Notes: generated by a model from the letters alone, not told the origin. A stretch of DNA of 64,000 nucleotides from Cryptomeria japonica (GCF_030272615.1 NC_081405.1:477425508-477489507); one strand, 5' to 3'. Shown: positions 10,016-24,310, counted from the stretch's first letter. A program made the numbers and translations.

Positions 10016-12589
10016 TGTGAGACCCTACCCCGACCCATCCTATCTCTTCAGTTATTTTCATATTGGAACTATTATGGATGCTAGTTTTGACACACTATGG
10101 ATATAGAACTGTATATGGTCCCACAATTTTGGTAACATTTATATATATATTGATGCTTCATTTCTATGCCTTGTGGTTATAGAATATTATATGATTCTAG
10201 ATTAGGGTAACATTGTGATGATGTATGTTATTATCTGAATTTCAGGATTTGTTATAATGCTAGAAATATGTTTGCATATCTTGTAGATGGATCAAATTTT
10301 GAGGATTATGATGAATTGCTTTGATTTGTGACAAATCATATTTTATAATGACAAGTCTTTGCAGAATGAATGTATTGTATTCTAATTATGTGTTTTATAT
10401 TATATGAGGCTATTGGGAAGTACTAATGTTTAAATTGAGATGTGCAAGAAATTATCCATGTGACCATGGAAATATTATGGAGAATCAAGCCTAGGCCTAT
10501 ATGCGTTCGTAAAACCAGGGGTTGTCTATTTGGAGAGGCAACACCCCGTATGTGTTGTATAATATTCGTAAATGTAAAATGTTGCATGAGTGTAAATTGT
10601 ATTTATTGAATTGTTTACATCATTTAAGGGACAATTGCCATGTGTGTATTATGATGTGGAATTATTTTGTAGTGTCACTTGACACCTATGTAGTATGTTG
10701 TGTTGGCAATTTGTCATGTCACCTTTTTGGAGAATTTTATTTTTTGTTAATTGTTATATCTCCTAATTATCCTTGAAGGAACCAAGAAATCTAGGTTAGT
10801 GAGCCACAAGGAGGGTCAACTCAGAGTTGACCCGTATGTTAACTCTAGGTGGACTTTCTGAGGGTCAAATCAACTCCTAGAGTCAATTTTAGAGCATTTC
10901 TATTAGGCCTCATGGGGTACCTATGGGTGAAGGCAAAAATTGGCCATGTGTCCTTCCCTTAGGACTTGTTTAACCACCCAAAAAAGTGGTTTTCCCAAGA
11001 TGGACGAATTCCATCTATAGGAGTACCATCCTTGGTAGGATAACCTTCTTGAAGGGAGTAATCCCTCTTCCCCATTCCATTTCCCTTCTCTAGGTACCTA
11101 GGTTAGGAAGTGTGTAAGACCTAGGGAAGACCAACCCAATGGGGGATCCCTCACTCTATCCAAGAGGTTGGAAGGAGTGAGAGAGGCCTTCTTAGGCTAA
11201 GAATGGAAGCTTAGTGAGCTAATCACCCACTCTCCATCCTTGGAGAGTTTTGGGAGAAATTTTGGAGGAAAACTAGTTTTGGGAAAAGTAAAATTGGGGC
11301 TAAGGAATTGCAGAAAAAGATTTGAGGATTGGGCACCTCTTCATCAAGCTTTCCCCTAGTTTTTCCTTGGCAGGTCAAGGTTGGTGTTACTTTTTCCTCT
11401 TATGTAAATGTTAAAAAAAATATGTTCTAGAATGCTTGAATGGAAATTGTTGTATTTCTTTATTTGTGTTGTACTTGTAAAAGTCTATGTGATTTCTTGC
11501 TTATTTCTGTTTTATGTATTGTTGTGTTTGGGGAGTGTTCAAGACCATCCTTTCCTTGGGAGGAAAGATTGGTCTTGGGGGTGGAAGGAGCTTGACAACC
11601 CTTATGGTGAGAGGCTCTCATTTTGAGAGTGATCTCAAGGGTCTATCCATGAGACCCTTACTGCTTTTCTTTTATGTTATTTCACTTGGGGGTCATAAGG
11701 GGGTGCAAATATGGCATGGTTGCCTTTTTAGGGGTCATAAGGGTGTAGGGATTAAGGATGATTTTTGGTTATGCTTTCATGGATGCCATGAGTTGGCTGT
11801 AAGTTCTTTCTAGCAGATTTCTCCCCTAGGGTACTTGGTCCACTTCCACCCTAGTAAGACATCACATTTTGTGATGGAGTTTCAGCTTGGGAAGGGATGT
11901 CTCTGTTGTGTTAATTTTTCCCCTTTGCTTGTTGTGTTGCTTGGTTGTAACCCCGTCTAGGTCTTGATTCTCCAAGCTCGGGGGTGGCTTCTGGTAAGCC
12001 TAGGCTGGGAGGTGAGCATCCCATGGTCACAACCCTAAAATTTTACATGCAGGTTGCTGGGAAAATAATCTAGGAGTTGCAGATTTGTTTGGTTGCAGAT
12101 TTTATTCAGATACAAATTTTTATTCAGATGCAGAAAAGCAAAAAGAAATGATACTATGTGTTTGTCCCAGGAAAATATTAGAAAGAGTTTTAAGATGTTT
12201 TCTTGTATTTCTGTTTAAAGAAATGTGTTCTTTTATTCAAGTCCTCATCATTAAGAATGAGAGACTGGTTGGATTATTTCACCCATTTTAAATATGGGCC
12301 ATTGTAATTAAATATTCTGTAAGCAAAGTAAATTTTATTTAAATTCTGAAGCCTATTATGTTGCTGTAAACTATATCAAATATTTGTCTTAGAAAGAATT
12401 CTGTTATCTTGTTTATTTCTGCAAATAAAAATATAAAAAAAAAGGGAAGAAAGGAATGCATTATGTTTAAGTGTTACTTGCAAAGTTTATTTACTACTGT
12501 TTTTTTACTTTTAACTTTGTTTAGGCATAGCTGAAAAAGAACTAGTATTTAAACATTGTTGTAGAAAACATGTTGCATAACTGTTTTGG

Positions 12590-12751
<162 letters not shown>

Positions 12752-13235
12752 TAACTCCTAAATGTTGTATAATTAGATAAATCACAGCTAGGAAATGAGA
12801 TTTAAAATCAGAGAATGTGCTAGTATTTAACCCACTCCTGCAAGTTGTAAAACAAAAAAAAAATATTTATATCATGGACCTGTGTATTTCTGTTACAAAA
12901 AATATATAGGGGTTGCATGCTTCTGTGTTAAAATTAATCAAAATAAGCTTCCTAACCCTATTAGGCTGATATATATATATATATATATCCTTGCATCTGA
13001 AAACATACTCAATGGATACCTTTAAAAAAAAAGATATATGTATGTATTCTGGTCATGGCAGTGAATATATATACATATAAAAATATATTTATATATATAT
13101 ATATATAAATATACACACACACACACACACATATATATACATGTTTATATACTTTTATATTAAAAAAAAGAATATTATATTAAAAAAAAAAAGTAAGAAA
13201 AAAAAAAATGGGGGGAGATCGGGGTACCGGCCGAG

Positions 13236-13486
13236 CCACTATGTATAAACACAGTGGATGGCTCTCGGGCCACGCTACTATGTTTACCCACAATGGATGG
13301 CATGGGAAATGTCGCCACTGTGTGTTAGCACAGTGGACGGCTCTCGGGCCACGCCATTGTGTTTACCCACAATGGACGACACGGGAGGTGCCTCCATTGT
13401 GTGTAAGCATAGTGGACGATCCGCGCCCGGCACTGTGCATATACACAGTGGACAGCTCCGCCGTCAGTGTGTATAAACACAGTGGC
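13236..13486. repeat. Array of seven short palindromes in 3' LTR of Ty3-A
   Basis: This is the counterpart of 5169-5419, with the same seven units and spacing. Several arms carry single changes; in unit 4 both arms changed together (CCATTGTGT with CACAATGGA), which keeps the pairing. GC-rich linkers are retained. Confidence 0.8.
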
Positions 13487-13587
13487 GTCCGGGAGACCCC
13501 CGCGCCACCTCCTCCGCTCTTTCCATCTTCGAAACCCTTCGCCATGTCTATGGCCGTCGTGCCCTAATCCATCCCCATACCTGCAAT

Positions 13588-13619
<32 letters not shown>

Positions 13620-14492
13620 AAACAAAAAAAAATGTGGTATAATAAACCCTAACCCATTTCGGGTTAGGGTATAAATTAATAAGAAATAAAACAAAAGTGA
13701 CTAATAAATAGAAATGCAACCCTAACCCAATTTCGGGTTAGCACTTTATGAATAAGGAATTTCTTTTTTTAAAAAAAGGAATTTTGAAAATTGATTTTAA
13801 GTTTTAATATTTTAATTAATAATTAGGGTTAGCATTTTATGAATAAGGGTATTCTTATTTAAAAGAATTTTGAAAAAGATATATTGGAAATTTGAATTTG
13901 AGTTTTAATATTTTAACTAATAACTAGGGTTATTTAAATAATTGAATTATTTTATGCTTATTATCCTTAGAGAATTAAAATTTTAATATAGTCATTTCAA
14001 ATGGGTTTAAAAATGAAGAGTTAATATAGTTGGATACACTATACACTAAATCAAATTAATTTATTTAATTGGTCAATAGATTACCCTCAATTTAATTTTA
14101 GGGAAATTAGAATTGGCTTTAGCTTAATATCAGTTTTAGTGGGCATCAATTAATATATCGTGTGCATCAATTAATTTATAACATTATCATTTTATGGTCG
14201 GGAATGATTTAATACATTAAGATAACCAATTAACCCTCATTTTTAATTAGCGACAACTTAATTAAGGTAATTTAGCTAGCTAACTAATCTGTGACACTAA
14301 TTAATCTCCACCAATTAAAGTCGCTCATTCGAGTTGGTTAATTATCCCAACCTTAGTAAACAATTTTATTTACATCCTAGATAAGACAAAACTCTAATAA
14401 AGTTATTATAATGTAGGATATGTTGCGAGTTCATGTTGTCAAAAAAAAATAATTTGTTGTTTCATTTTTGTGCCCAAAAGTTGGGCATGACA

Positions 14493-14497
14493 GAAGA
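14493..14497. repeat. Target-site duplication of Ty3-A, right copy
   Basis: GAAGA follows the 3' LTR directly and matches 2049-2053 exactly. Confidence 0.9.
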
Positions 14498-14967
14498 GCA
14501 AAAGAGTGTAGCTCGAGACTGAGCAGAGGATAGAGATCTGATTTGATGACTTCATGATCAAGGTCGAGTGTCCAAGTGTTGATCAGGGTAGGTGAAGCTA
14601 TCTACATGATCACTTTATAAGTGTTTGACAAGTGCAAACTGAAGGAGTTGTGTTTGCTAAACTTAGAAAACGTGTATTGGAAGTTGCGCGATTGATTTAT
14701 TGTAAGTGGTCGATCTCTTAAAGGAGATCTGATTGGATTTGGTTCACCTCAAGGTCAATGAAGAAATGCTAACTGCCTAAAGTTTGAATTGGTTTTTGGC
14801 GGGAAGACTTGTTTATAATTATGCAAGTCAAAATTGATGAAGTCGCAGTTAATATATGTGAGAGTGAAGAAGTGAAGAAAAATCATTTTTTCATTCAAGT
14901 GATAAATGTCGATCAGATAAGAAACTAAGTGTGAGAGAATCGAGTTGAAGAGTTCAATTGGGGAGAT
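14498..14967. other. Unassigned retroelement-like debris, right half
   Basis: This continues 1516-2053 across the Ty3-A insertion. No protein domain can be read. It ends in a polypurine-like AATTGGGGAGAT at 14956-14967, the form seen before the Copia-C 3' LTR, so it is probably the 3' untranslated part of an old copia element. Confidence 0.35.
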
Positions 14968-15806
14968 TGAGGCAACCAATGAGATTGAGGTAATCGGTGG
15001 AAGGGTTTAGCAAAGGTTTAACCAGTAAGGCAAGAGCAACTGGTAAATTGCAAAAATGTGACAGTGAAGACAACCGGCACTGTTAGAGCCAGCACAAAGG
15101 TAGCTCAGAGTGAAGCAGTTGTGTGCGAGTGTGGCAAAGAAGATTCATCAGGCATAGAACAGAGAAGAGGTAAACCAATAAGATGAGTAACTGATAGTCA
15201 AGTGCAAAGTATGTTAGATAAACAACCGGTAGAGGCTGAATTAGCAAGAGAGTAGCAGAGACAAAAGGAGGCAGCAGTGAATGGGACAGAGTGTGATCCG
15301 ACAGAGAGGAGGCTGAGTGGAAGATAGAACACACTACCAGTAAAGTTGATGAGAAGAGAAACTGACAGAGAACTTAATCATTATTTGTTATATAACTCCT
15401 TTATAATCGGTCTATTACTTTTCTAATTGAATATATTCATTGTAGATCACTAAGTTGGAGCTCAGTGCAGGGGTTGGTGCTCCTTGGGTTGGTTCCCTAA
15501 ATGTTGTAACCGAATGTTTCATTGTGAGGCTGGATTGGAGCAATAGTCTCCAACAACATTTATCACTGACGTTTTTCCCATCTTGGGTTTTCCTCGTATA
15601 TATGGTGTTATGTGGTGTTCCTTTTATGTGTGATTGCATTTGTGTCATTCTCCTTTCTAACTGGTAAGTCTTCCTTATGTTAGAACTATTAACCGGTTTA
15701 AACACATATGTCAGAAAAGGGATAAGTTTGGAAATCACTAATTCACTCCCCTCTCAGTGACATCTTGTGTTCAACAACCCCCTCTCAGTATTCATTAATT
15801 CCAACA
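14968..15806 (+). repeat. Old Sirevirus-like copia LTR, plus orientation
   Basis: The right end is the better supported one: CCCCCTCTCAGTATTC then AATTCCAACA at 15806. This mirrors the 3' end of the Copia-E LTR (CCCCCCTCTCAGTGTTC then TTCCAACA on the minus strand at 54264). The block near 15570-15620, with TTTTTCCCATCTTGGG, resembles the same part of the Copia-A and Copia-C LTRs. The left end is a guess, placed after a GGGGAGAT tract. No primer site follows, so it is a 3' or solo LTR. Confidence 0.5.
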
Positions 15807-16049
15807 CTAAATATAACTTTAATACTCCAAAATACCCATGAGTCAATCATATATACCAGCTACAGTCATCACCATCAATCTTCATACATCAACATGAACA
15901 CATGAGTAGACTCCTGATACAACACCAATGTTCACATACTTTTAAATCTTGGCTGACATTAATGACAAAAAATTTGACATCAATGACAACACAAACTCAT
16001 ATTTACAACACCTTTCTCATTTGATGATCCACTCCTTCCCTCTCTAGTT
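15807..16049. other. AT-rich spacer, no gene seen
   Basis: No coding signal, repeat structure or RNA gene is visible. Confidence 0.5.
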
Positions 16050-16280
16050 TCTATCTATTCGTACCTCCTTCCACTAATGGAAATATATTCCTTCAGTTTG
16101 GTTTTGGAAAATCTTACTCGCTCCAAATCTTCAACTTCATAGTCAAAGTATTCTTCCATCTCATTGATCTAATCAATCGATTCCTCTAGATTCACAAAAA
16201 TTCATACTTGGGAATTTATATCTTTGGTCTCTTCCTAATTCTCACAATAACCTTCATCATCTTGATCTAATCCAATTCTT
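16050..16280 (-). pseudogene. Fossil Ty3 gag fragment
   Basis: Read on the minus strand, this gives INEMEEYFDYEVEDLERV followed by RFSKTKLKEY, with a preceding segment QRYKFPSMNF. It lines up with the Ty3-B Gag at 53460-53590 (LSWINVLDSYFEYEE, then VKFEKTKLKG). It is the N-terminal half of a retrotransposon Gag, with a stop at the conserved W or L before INEM. No LTR, primer site or pol was found beside it, so it is a short isolated relic. Confidence 0.6.
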
Positions 16281-19080
16281 CTTCTTGACTCTCCTTATTC
16301 TACTTCCAGATCCTTGATTCCTCGTCACATTATTTTTGTTTTATTTTAGTTTCCCGATTCCTAACCAACCCAGTCCCCTTCCCCTTTCAAATTATTTAAT
16401 AAATTTAAAATATTAAACCTTCCTTTTTTCATGCAACCACCTAAAAATAAAAGGAATTATAATATTATTTTTTATCTAGACATTTTTCATTTCATAACCA
16501 TCTCCCAAAATTAATAAAATAAATATAAATTTTCTTTTGTTACCCACCTTTCATTTTATAAACAGCTCCCAAAAAATATCATTTAGTTCTTCCACCATCC
16601 ATCTTGTAACTACCCAACCAACACAATCCCTATTGCTGATTTTCATCTAATCTCCACCTAAAAGTCTATAATTTCAACCTTAATGAGTAATTTTTAGACG
16701 ACAAATTTGAATAAATCTTTAAACTGCTAGATTAATTAACAACATACCACATTTCTTCACCTTTGGAGCATATTTGTCTTTTTGTTACAATACGCAACAC
16801 AAATCATTAGTAAAATTTATTGCATTATTTTATTTACATTTATGGTTTCTTGCTTAAAATTGAGGTGGTAGTTAGGGTTGAAATAGGGTTTGATCTTTAC
16901 ATTTTAACTGTCTAGTCTAGTTTTAATCCTTATTGCTCACATCTAGATAATTGGATACTTCACAATGTTTAGGACACTCACAACTAGAGATCCAATAAAT
17001 TGTAGGAATTTATATTAACCTGGTTGGATACATAGATTCTAATTGTGAAAGAGATTGTCAATATTGTAACTCTATTTCTAGCTACTCTTTTTTACTCAGT
17101 TGTATTTTGGTATGTTGACTAGGTAAGAGGTAGAATTATATTTCTATTTCGTCTATATAGGTTGGACCTATGAATGCTATGGCTAAGACCATTTGGGTTC
17201 AATATACTTTCACTAATCTTGGTATCTATTTTTTTTGGCTATATCTCATATACTTAGACCTATTCTATCATCAATAAATTAAACGTATTATGTTCCATAT
17301 GAATTACATCCAGGATCTTACTAGGAGGTGGAAATGAATTGTAACTATACATGTTTCATGCACAGGTAAAAATAAGCTCTATATAATTTTTAGTTTGATA
17401 AGGAGGTCTCCATAAAATTAGAAAAGTGCAAAGAAACTCTAGAAATCTATTAATATTAATAATTTACAAGTTTCTTTGAACATTTTTCTTCAACATGGAT
17501 GCCAAATTTTCCATGTTATCACCTAGGACCTTGAGTCACTTAGACATGCAAATTTGATGATAATTACTCAACACATGGATATGAGTCTTATTGGACTTTA
17601 TAGGCCACAATTTAGACATAATAATGTTATGAAATCACATAAGACCTCAAGTTATTAAAAAATGGCTACAATCAAAATGTTAGGATAGTAGGACAAGAAT
17701 CAATAGGAGTTAGAGTTAATCCATCTTAACTTTTTATAAAAATATTACAATCATCATGAACCATGTATACAAGGGAATACAGTCTTTTGAAACGAAATAA
17801 AAAAATGCCAACAAGGTCCATGAAAGATAAAAGAAAAATAGATAAATATTTGTCAAATTTGGTCATCTAAAACATGTAACCTATTCCATTTTGAAAATGT
17901 TGTGATTCCATGAAGGATCAAATGATATATTGATGCAATAACATGTAAAAAAAATATGATCATTGACATAAGAATAAAATCTATCTCAGAATAAAGGCAT
18001 TAATGATCCATGGTGAATTATATAGCAGTCAACAAACTATGGATGAAGGAAAAGACAAGCTAAGGTAAAATCCTAGCTGAATGGAAATTAGAAGCTATTA
18101 TTAAGATACATACTACATCAAAATTTTATATCTTGACCAAAGATCGATACAATCAAAAACATGAAATCGAAATTTAACAATCAAAATCTAACAATGAAAG
18201 GATATACACTAAGAGCAAAACCCTATGGGGTATATTATCTTATGGGTTTACTATAATTTAGAGAAGGAAACTATCTATTCAACAACATATCTAGAATGTT
18301 AGTAAGATATGTCACTTAGACATTGAACAAACAAAAAAAATACCAAAGATGAAGATTTTCAAGTGTCAAAAGAAATAAAAAAATCAAGATGAGCAACTGA
18401 TTACTAGTGTGACCAATTCGGACAATACCCTATGGACTACGAGTAAGGATTGGGACTCCTTGATTTAGTTTCAGATTTTGTTATGTTTGGTTCTAGTTTT
18501 GTTACATTTTGTCACAATCTTTTTGTTGTTTCCTAGCTATGTTTTATTTGGCTGATTGATATGATTTTTTAACCAGCCAGTGCAATGTATAATAGTTATT
18601 TTGTCATGTATTTTGTTTAACTATATTTTATGTAAGAGATTGCGAGCCTTACCTAACTTATCTCCATAAAAAACATTATAGATCAAAGAATGGAGTCATG
18701 AAATACAAATGTAAATGTGTATTGTAAAAAAAAAAGGAAAGACCAATATATTATCGAATTACCAAATTTGAAACTAAATCGATATCCAGATAACTATTTG
18801 AATGTGCAACGGAAGAGTTTTCATGAGTGTGTTTGAATGGTACTAGATGTAAAGCTTATAAGCACCCTTATACCTCATAGAGTTACTAGATATTTTTAGT
18901 CTTTCATTCTAAGAGTAATATATGGGCTTGGGAAAGCAAGAAAATTATGAGGCATTAAGAGGATCTCTTGAATTTAATTTTTAAAGGTTGCTTACACTTG
19001 TATGCTTCAAAACGAGAAACAATCTTTCACACAAATATTTTAAATTATTTCTAGATGAACTAATGTCTACAATTTGTAAG
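16281..19080. other. AT-rich spacer, no gene seen
   Basis: No open frame of note, no recognisable domain and no tandem array. The base composition is even and AT-rich, with scattered A and T runs. It could be old transposon sequence decayed beyond recognition by eye. Confidence 0.5.
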
Positions 19081-20560
19081 CAATGATAAATTTGTTAACG
19101 ACCAACATAATTAGCAACCAACAAAGCAGTGATTACTAAAGATCTCTTATTCATTTCCAAACCATGTACAAATCCAAACCCATTTGATACATTCGTTTGG
19201 CTGTTTCCTGATAAAGTTTCTGCTGACAAAACGTGCATTTTCATACGGTCTTCTGTGTGCTCATTAATTATTGCTACGTAAGTGCGGACGGAAGACAGCA
19301 CAATAATAGAGTAAGTTTCTGTCCTTACAAGTATGACACTCTTCGAAAGAAATCTTTATTGCAAAATATACAACTCTGGTTTGTCGCCCCCACAAAACAA
19401 TCCTCATCCGCCTCCCCCAGCTCAAAAACTGTAGCCAGATAAGTATGTGACACTAGCTAAGATCTTTTCCTCATGAATGCCATATCTCCACCCGTGGACG
19501 TACCCGAGTGGACCGTCTGATATGAACACAATATCAGAATTATCGTCAAAAAGGTATACCTACCTAAAGCCTGCTGTGACTTTATGACCCAGATGGAGGA
19601 TTAGCTTGACATGCAACAGCCAATGGATCCGCCACCCAATAGTACGTACGGTCTGGGTGTGGGTCCCACAGATTAGGTCATCTTAAAAACTCTCCATTCT
19701 ACTTCTCTACCACCTGTTGGTTTAAGAAAATGGGTGATGTTTAGAAATGGTCCAGGCTCCTTGCGACATTTTAGTTCAGACGAGTTGGGTCAGTGTCAGA
19801 GATGGAGATGGTGATAACACAAGGCCAAATTGGCAGTGCCATTGCATTCTATCAATCTATCTGCTGTCTCATTCTGCACTGAGCTAGGTAACAGGTTGTG
19901 AGAGTCTGTGCCGTAACATGGGACGAGGATTACACATGGGAAACTTCCTTCAGGTGGGTGATTTGATGTGATATCGCCTTGTCTTGTAGGAAGAGGAAAA
20001 GTAGGTGGAACAAAAAGAGAATTTGGGCTTAGGAGCTCATTTGAAAATGGTGTTTGTGATCATCATGGATGAGAATGAAAGGGTTTTGTCCACAGCCTGT
20101 CAACTGCTTGAAGAGGAAATGGAACTGTTTGGGGGGTGAAAAGTGGTGTTTAGCAATGCCCAAAAAAGTGGGTCAAATGTCCTTGGAAAGTTGTGAGGAA
20201 TCATATTCATCATTCATATCACATACTTCATTTTTGGAGACTGCCGGTGATCGGAATTTTGTGAAAGAGCAGGGCTGAGAGGAGTCCAACTTTTTCTTTT
20301 CCTTTGTACACCCGTGGGCCTTTTCATTCATTCTTTCTTTGTTTTAATGTTATTATTAGCTTCATGTGTTCGTGGACCCGCATGAATGCTGCATCCTTCG
20401 AAGTGAATCTACCTTATTGCCAATCATTCCTACGCCCCCACTGCACTCAGCTGCTGCCCGTTGCCCACCTCATTTGTTCACTTTATTTGTTTCATTTGTA
20501 CTTTTTTGATTGGTGGAATGCATATTTCAAAACATTCTTAGTAATGTTTAGGTCTTGAAT
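19081..20560. other. Unassigned segment, less repeat-like, composition unlike its neighbours
   Basis: This stretch is visibly richer in G and C than its flanks and shares no sequence with the other repeats here. Only short open frames occur (for example 69 codons at 20069 and 84 codons at 20304), none with a recognised motif. It could be low-copy host sequence such as a gene flank or pseudogene, but no exon structure can be supported. Confidence 0.3.
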
Positions 20561-22728
20561 AAGGATTACCGGGCATTTTGGGGTTGAATGGTATTCATTC
20601 AGTCAAATATACGAGGTACTATTGTCATTTTATTTCTTATAGTCTCATGTTTATGCATTTATAAATTCTTGATTCCTTATGGGTCCTCTGTGAATCATTA
20701 AATTTCATGGAGCACAAGTTGTACACCTTAATTCACACCCATTTAACTCGTTTGTCATGATTTCAAAAAACTTTGTCATGATTTTAAAAAACATTAAAAT
20801 ACTTATAGAAACTCTATTAGTGAGTTATGTGCTTAAGCATCAAGTTTGAGGTCCACATCATCAAATATAGTGCTACATCAATATATTGATGCATTAATTC
20901 ATGTTCAGTACTCTTTGCCCCCCACTCCCAACCTTCATTTGTTTCATATGCATCCTTTTATCATGAGTATAACCATCATAAACCATCTTTTATAATACAT
21001 AGGCATTGGGTGCACAAGTTATCAATTTGATTCGATGATAAACTAATGACAAAGGGATATCTATCAAATCCATCTAGGGCATGAACATGGTCTCTTCCTT
21101 ATTTTGTTAGCTCTTTGCACATGGCAAGACTTGTTTTCTAGTGGTCTCTTTGCTTTTCATTCAACTTGACAACCCACTAATTGTGCATCTTAACTGCACA
21201 CCCCTCAAATTCACTCATCATGATTTCAAATGATAGGTTACTTATTCACTACTTAAACCTAAGTTTTTAGGTCTATATCATGAAATATGATGTCATATTA
21301 GTTTAATGTTGTAGAGATCTTATAAAAGAAGAAGAAAGAAATCAAATCTGTAATTATCTGGATGTACCATCCCTCCTTGACATACTTTTCTTTTGATGCA
21401 TAGATAGACATTTATGGACTTGTTTAGATTCATTTATGATACTCTTGGTAGTTGCTTATGGTTTTGTTTATGTTTTGATAGACATTTCATGTGGATATAT
21501 GATACATTATCTTTAATGTGGATAATGATATACTGAGTACTATGTTGATGTTGGAATTTATGTTTGGTTATTTATGTGTATTCAGTGACTCATTTATGAT
21601 GTTATCATGTTATGTGCTAACTTTTCTTCATGATTATGTTCAATATGATGATGTTATTGATGACGATGTATTGTTGCATGGACGTGGAAGGGACGATGAC
21701 ATACCACCCATTGTGAGCAAGGTGTGACGTTGTGATTCTCTTTCCACCTATGTATCTATTATGTGACTGTATATATGTTGTGCATAGACGTTTGGTGTTA
21801 TGAAAGATGCAAGCACTAGACATTGACTCCATTTGGTTTCACAAGTTTGAGTGTGTCTCTAATCCCAATGGCAAGTGGAACAAAGAATGATATAATGTCA
21901 TATCACATTCTAGGCTTAGTTGATATCTTGTCAATTGTAGTATTTTGGTTATGTTGCCTTGTAGGAGTTAGGTGGTATTTTATTTTAATTATTATGGTGA
22001 GTTAATTTTAATGTGGTTGTTAATTAATTAATAATGTTATGAGCTTTAATGTGCAATTAAAAAATAATATTTATTTTGAGTTTATTATATAATACTAATT
22101 GGTTATTTATTGGAGCTTTTATATTAATTTGGGAGTTTAAATTATCTATTTTAATTTATTTTATCTTTATTGGCCAATTGGGAGTTTTGTTTAGTAGTTA
22201 TTATTTTTAATTTATTTTCGAAGGTGGAAGTCGAGTGAGCCTTGTGTTTGCATTAAAGTTGCCCAATTGAATTTTATGAGTGAGGGAGATTATTTTTAGG
22301 ATTTTTTCTTTATATTTTATTTAGGAATTTTTGGAGAGTTTTAGAGGATATTTGCATTATTGTTGTATGGGCTGAAAATTTGAGAAGGTTGTGATATTTT
22401 CTGAATAATTTTGATGACTTTGAGTTGTTCGAAGAGAAATTTCTTTCGGGTTTTGAAGGGTTTTTTTGTGCTTGAATTGTTCGGTTGTGGAATGTGCCCT
22501 GGAATTTTCATTGTTGTTGTGATTTGCGTTGGAAAGGATTGAGTAGATTGACATTTTCTAGATTGTGGTTGTGCTTCAACTTTCTTTCAGATTTTGACCA
22601 TTCTTCTTATTTCAGTTGGTGATTTCTTTATTCTTGTTTTTAATTATGGATCTCTGATTTTGAAAAGAAAAGATTGTCTTCTTTGTGTCTAAAATTGTCT
22701 TCTAAAATATTGAAGAGAATTTTGTGTA

Positions 22729-22761
<33 letters not shown>

Positions 22762-23152
22762 GCAATCCATTTACTGTTCTTGAGAGTTTTCGGGTTCTTG
22801 TTGGGATTAGTTTTTTGTATGTGTTTTTTAAAATTTTAAAAGGAATCTATGCTCATTTCCAATTCTCTGTTATTTGTATAATTGAGAATTTTGGTTTGAG
22901 TCCTTGTTGAGAAAACTATCCTGCTAATTGAAATTTACTATTTGGAATTATTGGGTTTTACATTCGAGTGAAGGATGTTTTCGGGTTGATTGGTTGCATC
23001 AGACTTTATGCTGAATTTATGAAGCCAATTATTATATTCTATTTCATTTCAGTGTCGTATTTTGCTTCCTTAATATATGCATAAAAATGGGCAACAAATG
23101 TGTCATCTTATCTGACATATGCGCCATTTTGTGTGTTGAAAACGTTATCTTG
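20561..23152. other. AT-rich spacer with an (ATT)n run, no gene seen
   Basis: No domain is recognised. A microsatellite of about eleven ATT units lies near 22729-22762. The part 22000-23150 is T-rich on the plus strand and might be old LTR sequence, but no ends or partner copy are seen. Confidence 0.4.
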
Positions 23153-23289
23153 TGTTATATATGTACTAATTCATGTTATATATGTGCTAATTCATGTTAT
23201 ATATGTGCTACTTCCTATTATATATGTTCTACTTCATGTTATATATGTGCTACTTTGTGTTATATGTGTGCTACTCTATGTTATATATG
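23153..23289. repeat. 21-bp tandem repeat, about 6.5 copies
   Basis: Units start at 23153, 23174, 23195, 23216, 23237, 23258 and 23279 (partial). The consensus is TGTTATATATGTGCTA followed by a variable CTTCA-like end. As the period is a multiple of three it stays open and mimics a repeated CYICA-type peptide; I do not regard it as coding. Confidence 0.9.
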
Positions 23290-24310
23290 CATTTTTACAT
23301 TTTTGAATTATTTTTTAGATTTTTGTCAGTCTAAGTCAGACCAAAGAATTATGTTTGGAATTGCGATATTCTATGATGTTTTTCTAGAATTGGATAATTG
23401 GATTTTTGAAGGAGTTTTGAGAAATTCTTGATATTGCATAGGTTGTATTCATTTGTAATTATGTTATTTAGCAGGTTTTCTTAGATGGTTCAGATTATTG
23501 TATGGGAACCGATTGATTATGAATTATTGGATGCATATGAGATACTTTTATGATTTTTGGTTTGAATTTTATCCATAGACCTTAGGAACATGTTAGGAGG
23601 AGTGGCTTCCAAGTGAGTGTGGGGGCTTGTAAGTGGTTTCCAAGAGATCTCATTGGAAGTTGTGGTTAAATAAGTGATAACCTTAATGAATTAATGAGGG
23701 GTTGGGTAGTTTTCATATTGATAAGATAATTATGGTGCCCCACTCGCGGCCTAGAGTGCTAGTTTAGACTCAAGATGAGACTGGGAAGGCCTTGTTGGTA
23801 TTATTGTACTCCCTTATCTTCGTGGGAGGTTGAGTTGATTCCACATGGGTGTTACTTGGCACTAGGGTCTAGAGAGACTACCAAGATAACCTTGATGATG
23901 GCATGTGATGACACTTTCCCCTACTTGTGTCATTGGCCTCAACCTTTGTTTTAATGAGGTCTCTAGTTAGTCTTTGTTTTATGTTTCGGCCTAACTCTTT
24001 TGTTGGTAATCTTTTTCTATGTTATTTGGTTGTTTTTCTTTGGGAGATAGGTGCTAGTCTAAGTCTAGTGTATGTGGGGACTTATTTCATTCTCCAGAAC
24101 GTGGGGGGTGCTTCCACATGGTCGGGTGGATGATGCCTTCTTCCATTGGGATATTTTCTCTTCATTGGATGTTCGCAGGTGTGATGGATGCTTCTACTAT
24201 TCTTTAATTATTGTGCTATGGATTCATGGAGCAGTTACATATTATGATTTCCTATTTGGAACAGATATTGTATATTTGTAATGAATGCCAATTCATGATG
24301 TAATAATTAT
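23290..24310. other. Unassigned, LTR-like composition
   Basis: No gene is seen. From 23590 to 24200 the sequence is GT-rich with motifs such as GTGGGGGCTT and CCACATGG, similar in style to the middle of the Ty3-A LTR. No termini, primer site or second copy are visible. Confidence 0.3.

Noticed and set aside
13208-13652. Open frames across the hairpin array (119 codons plus, 95 codons minus)
   Set aside because: Several frames on both strands are open together because the repeat is GC-rich and stop-poor; this is not a coding signal.
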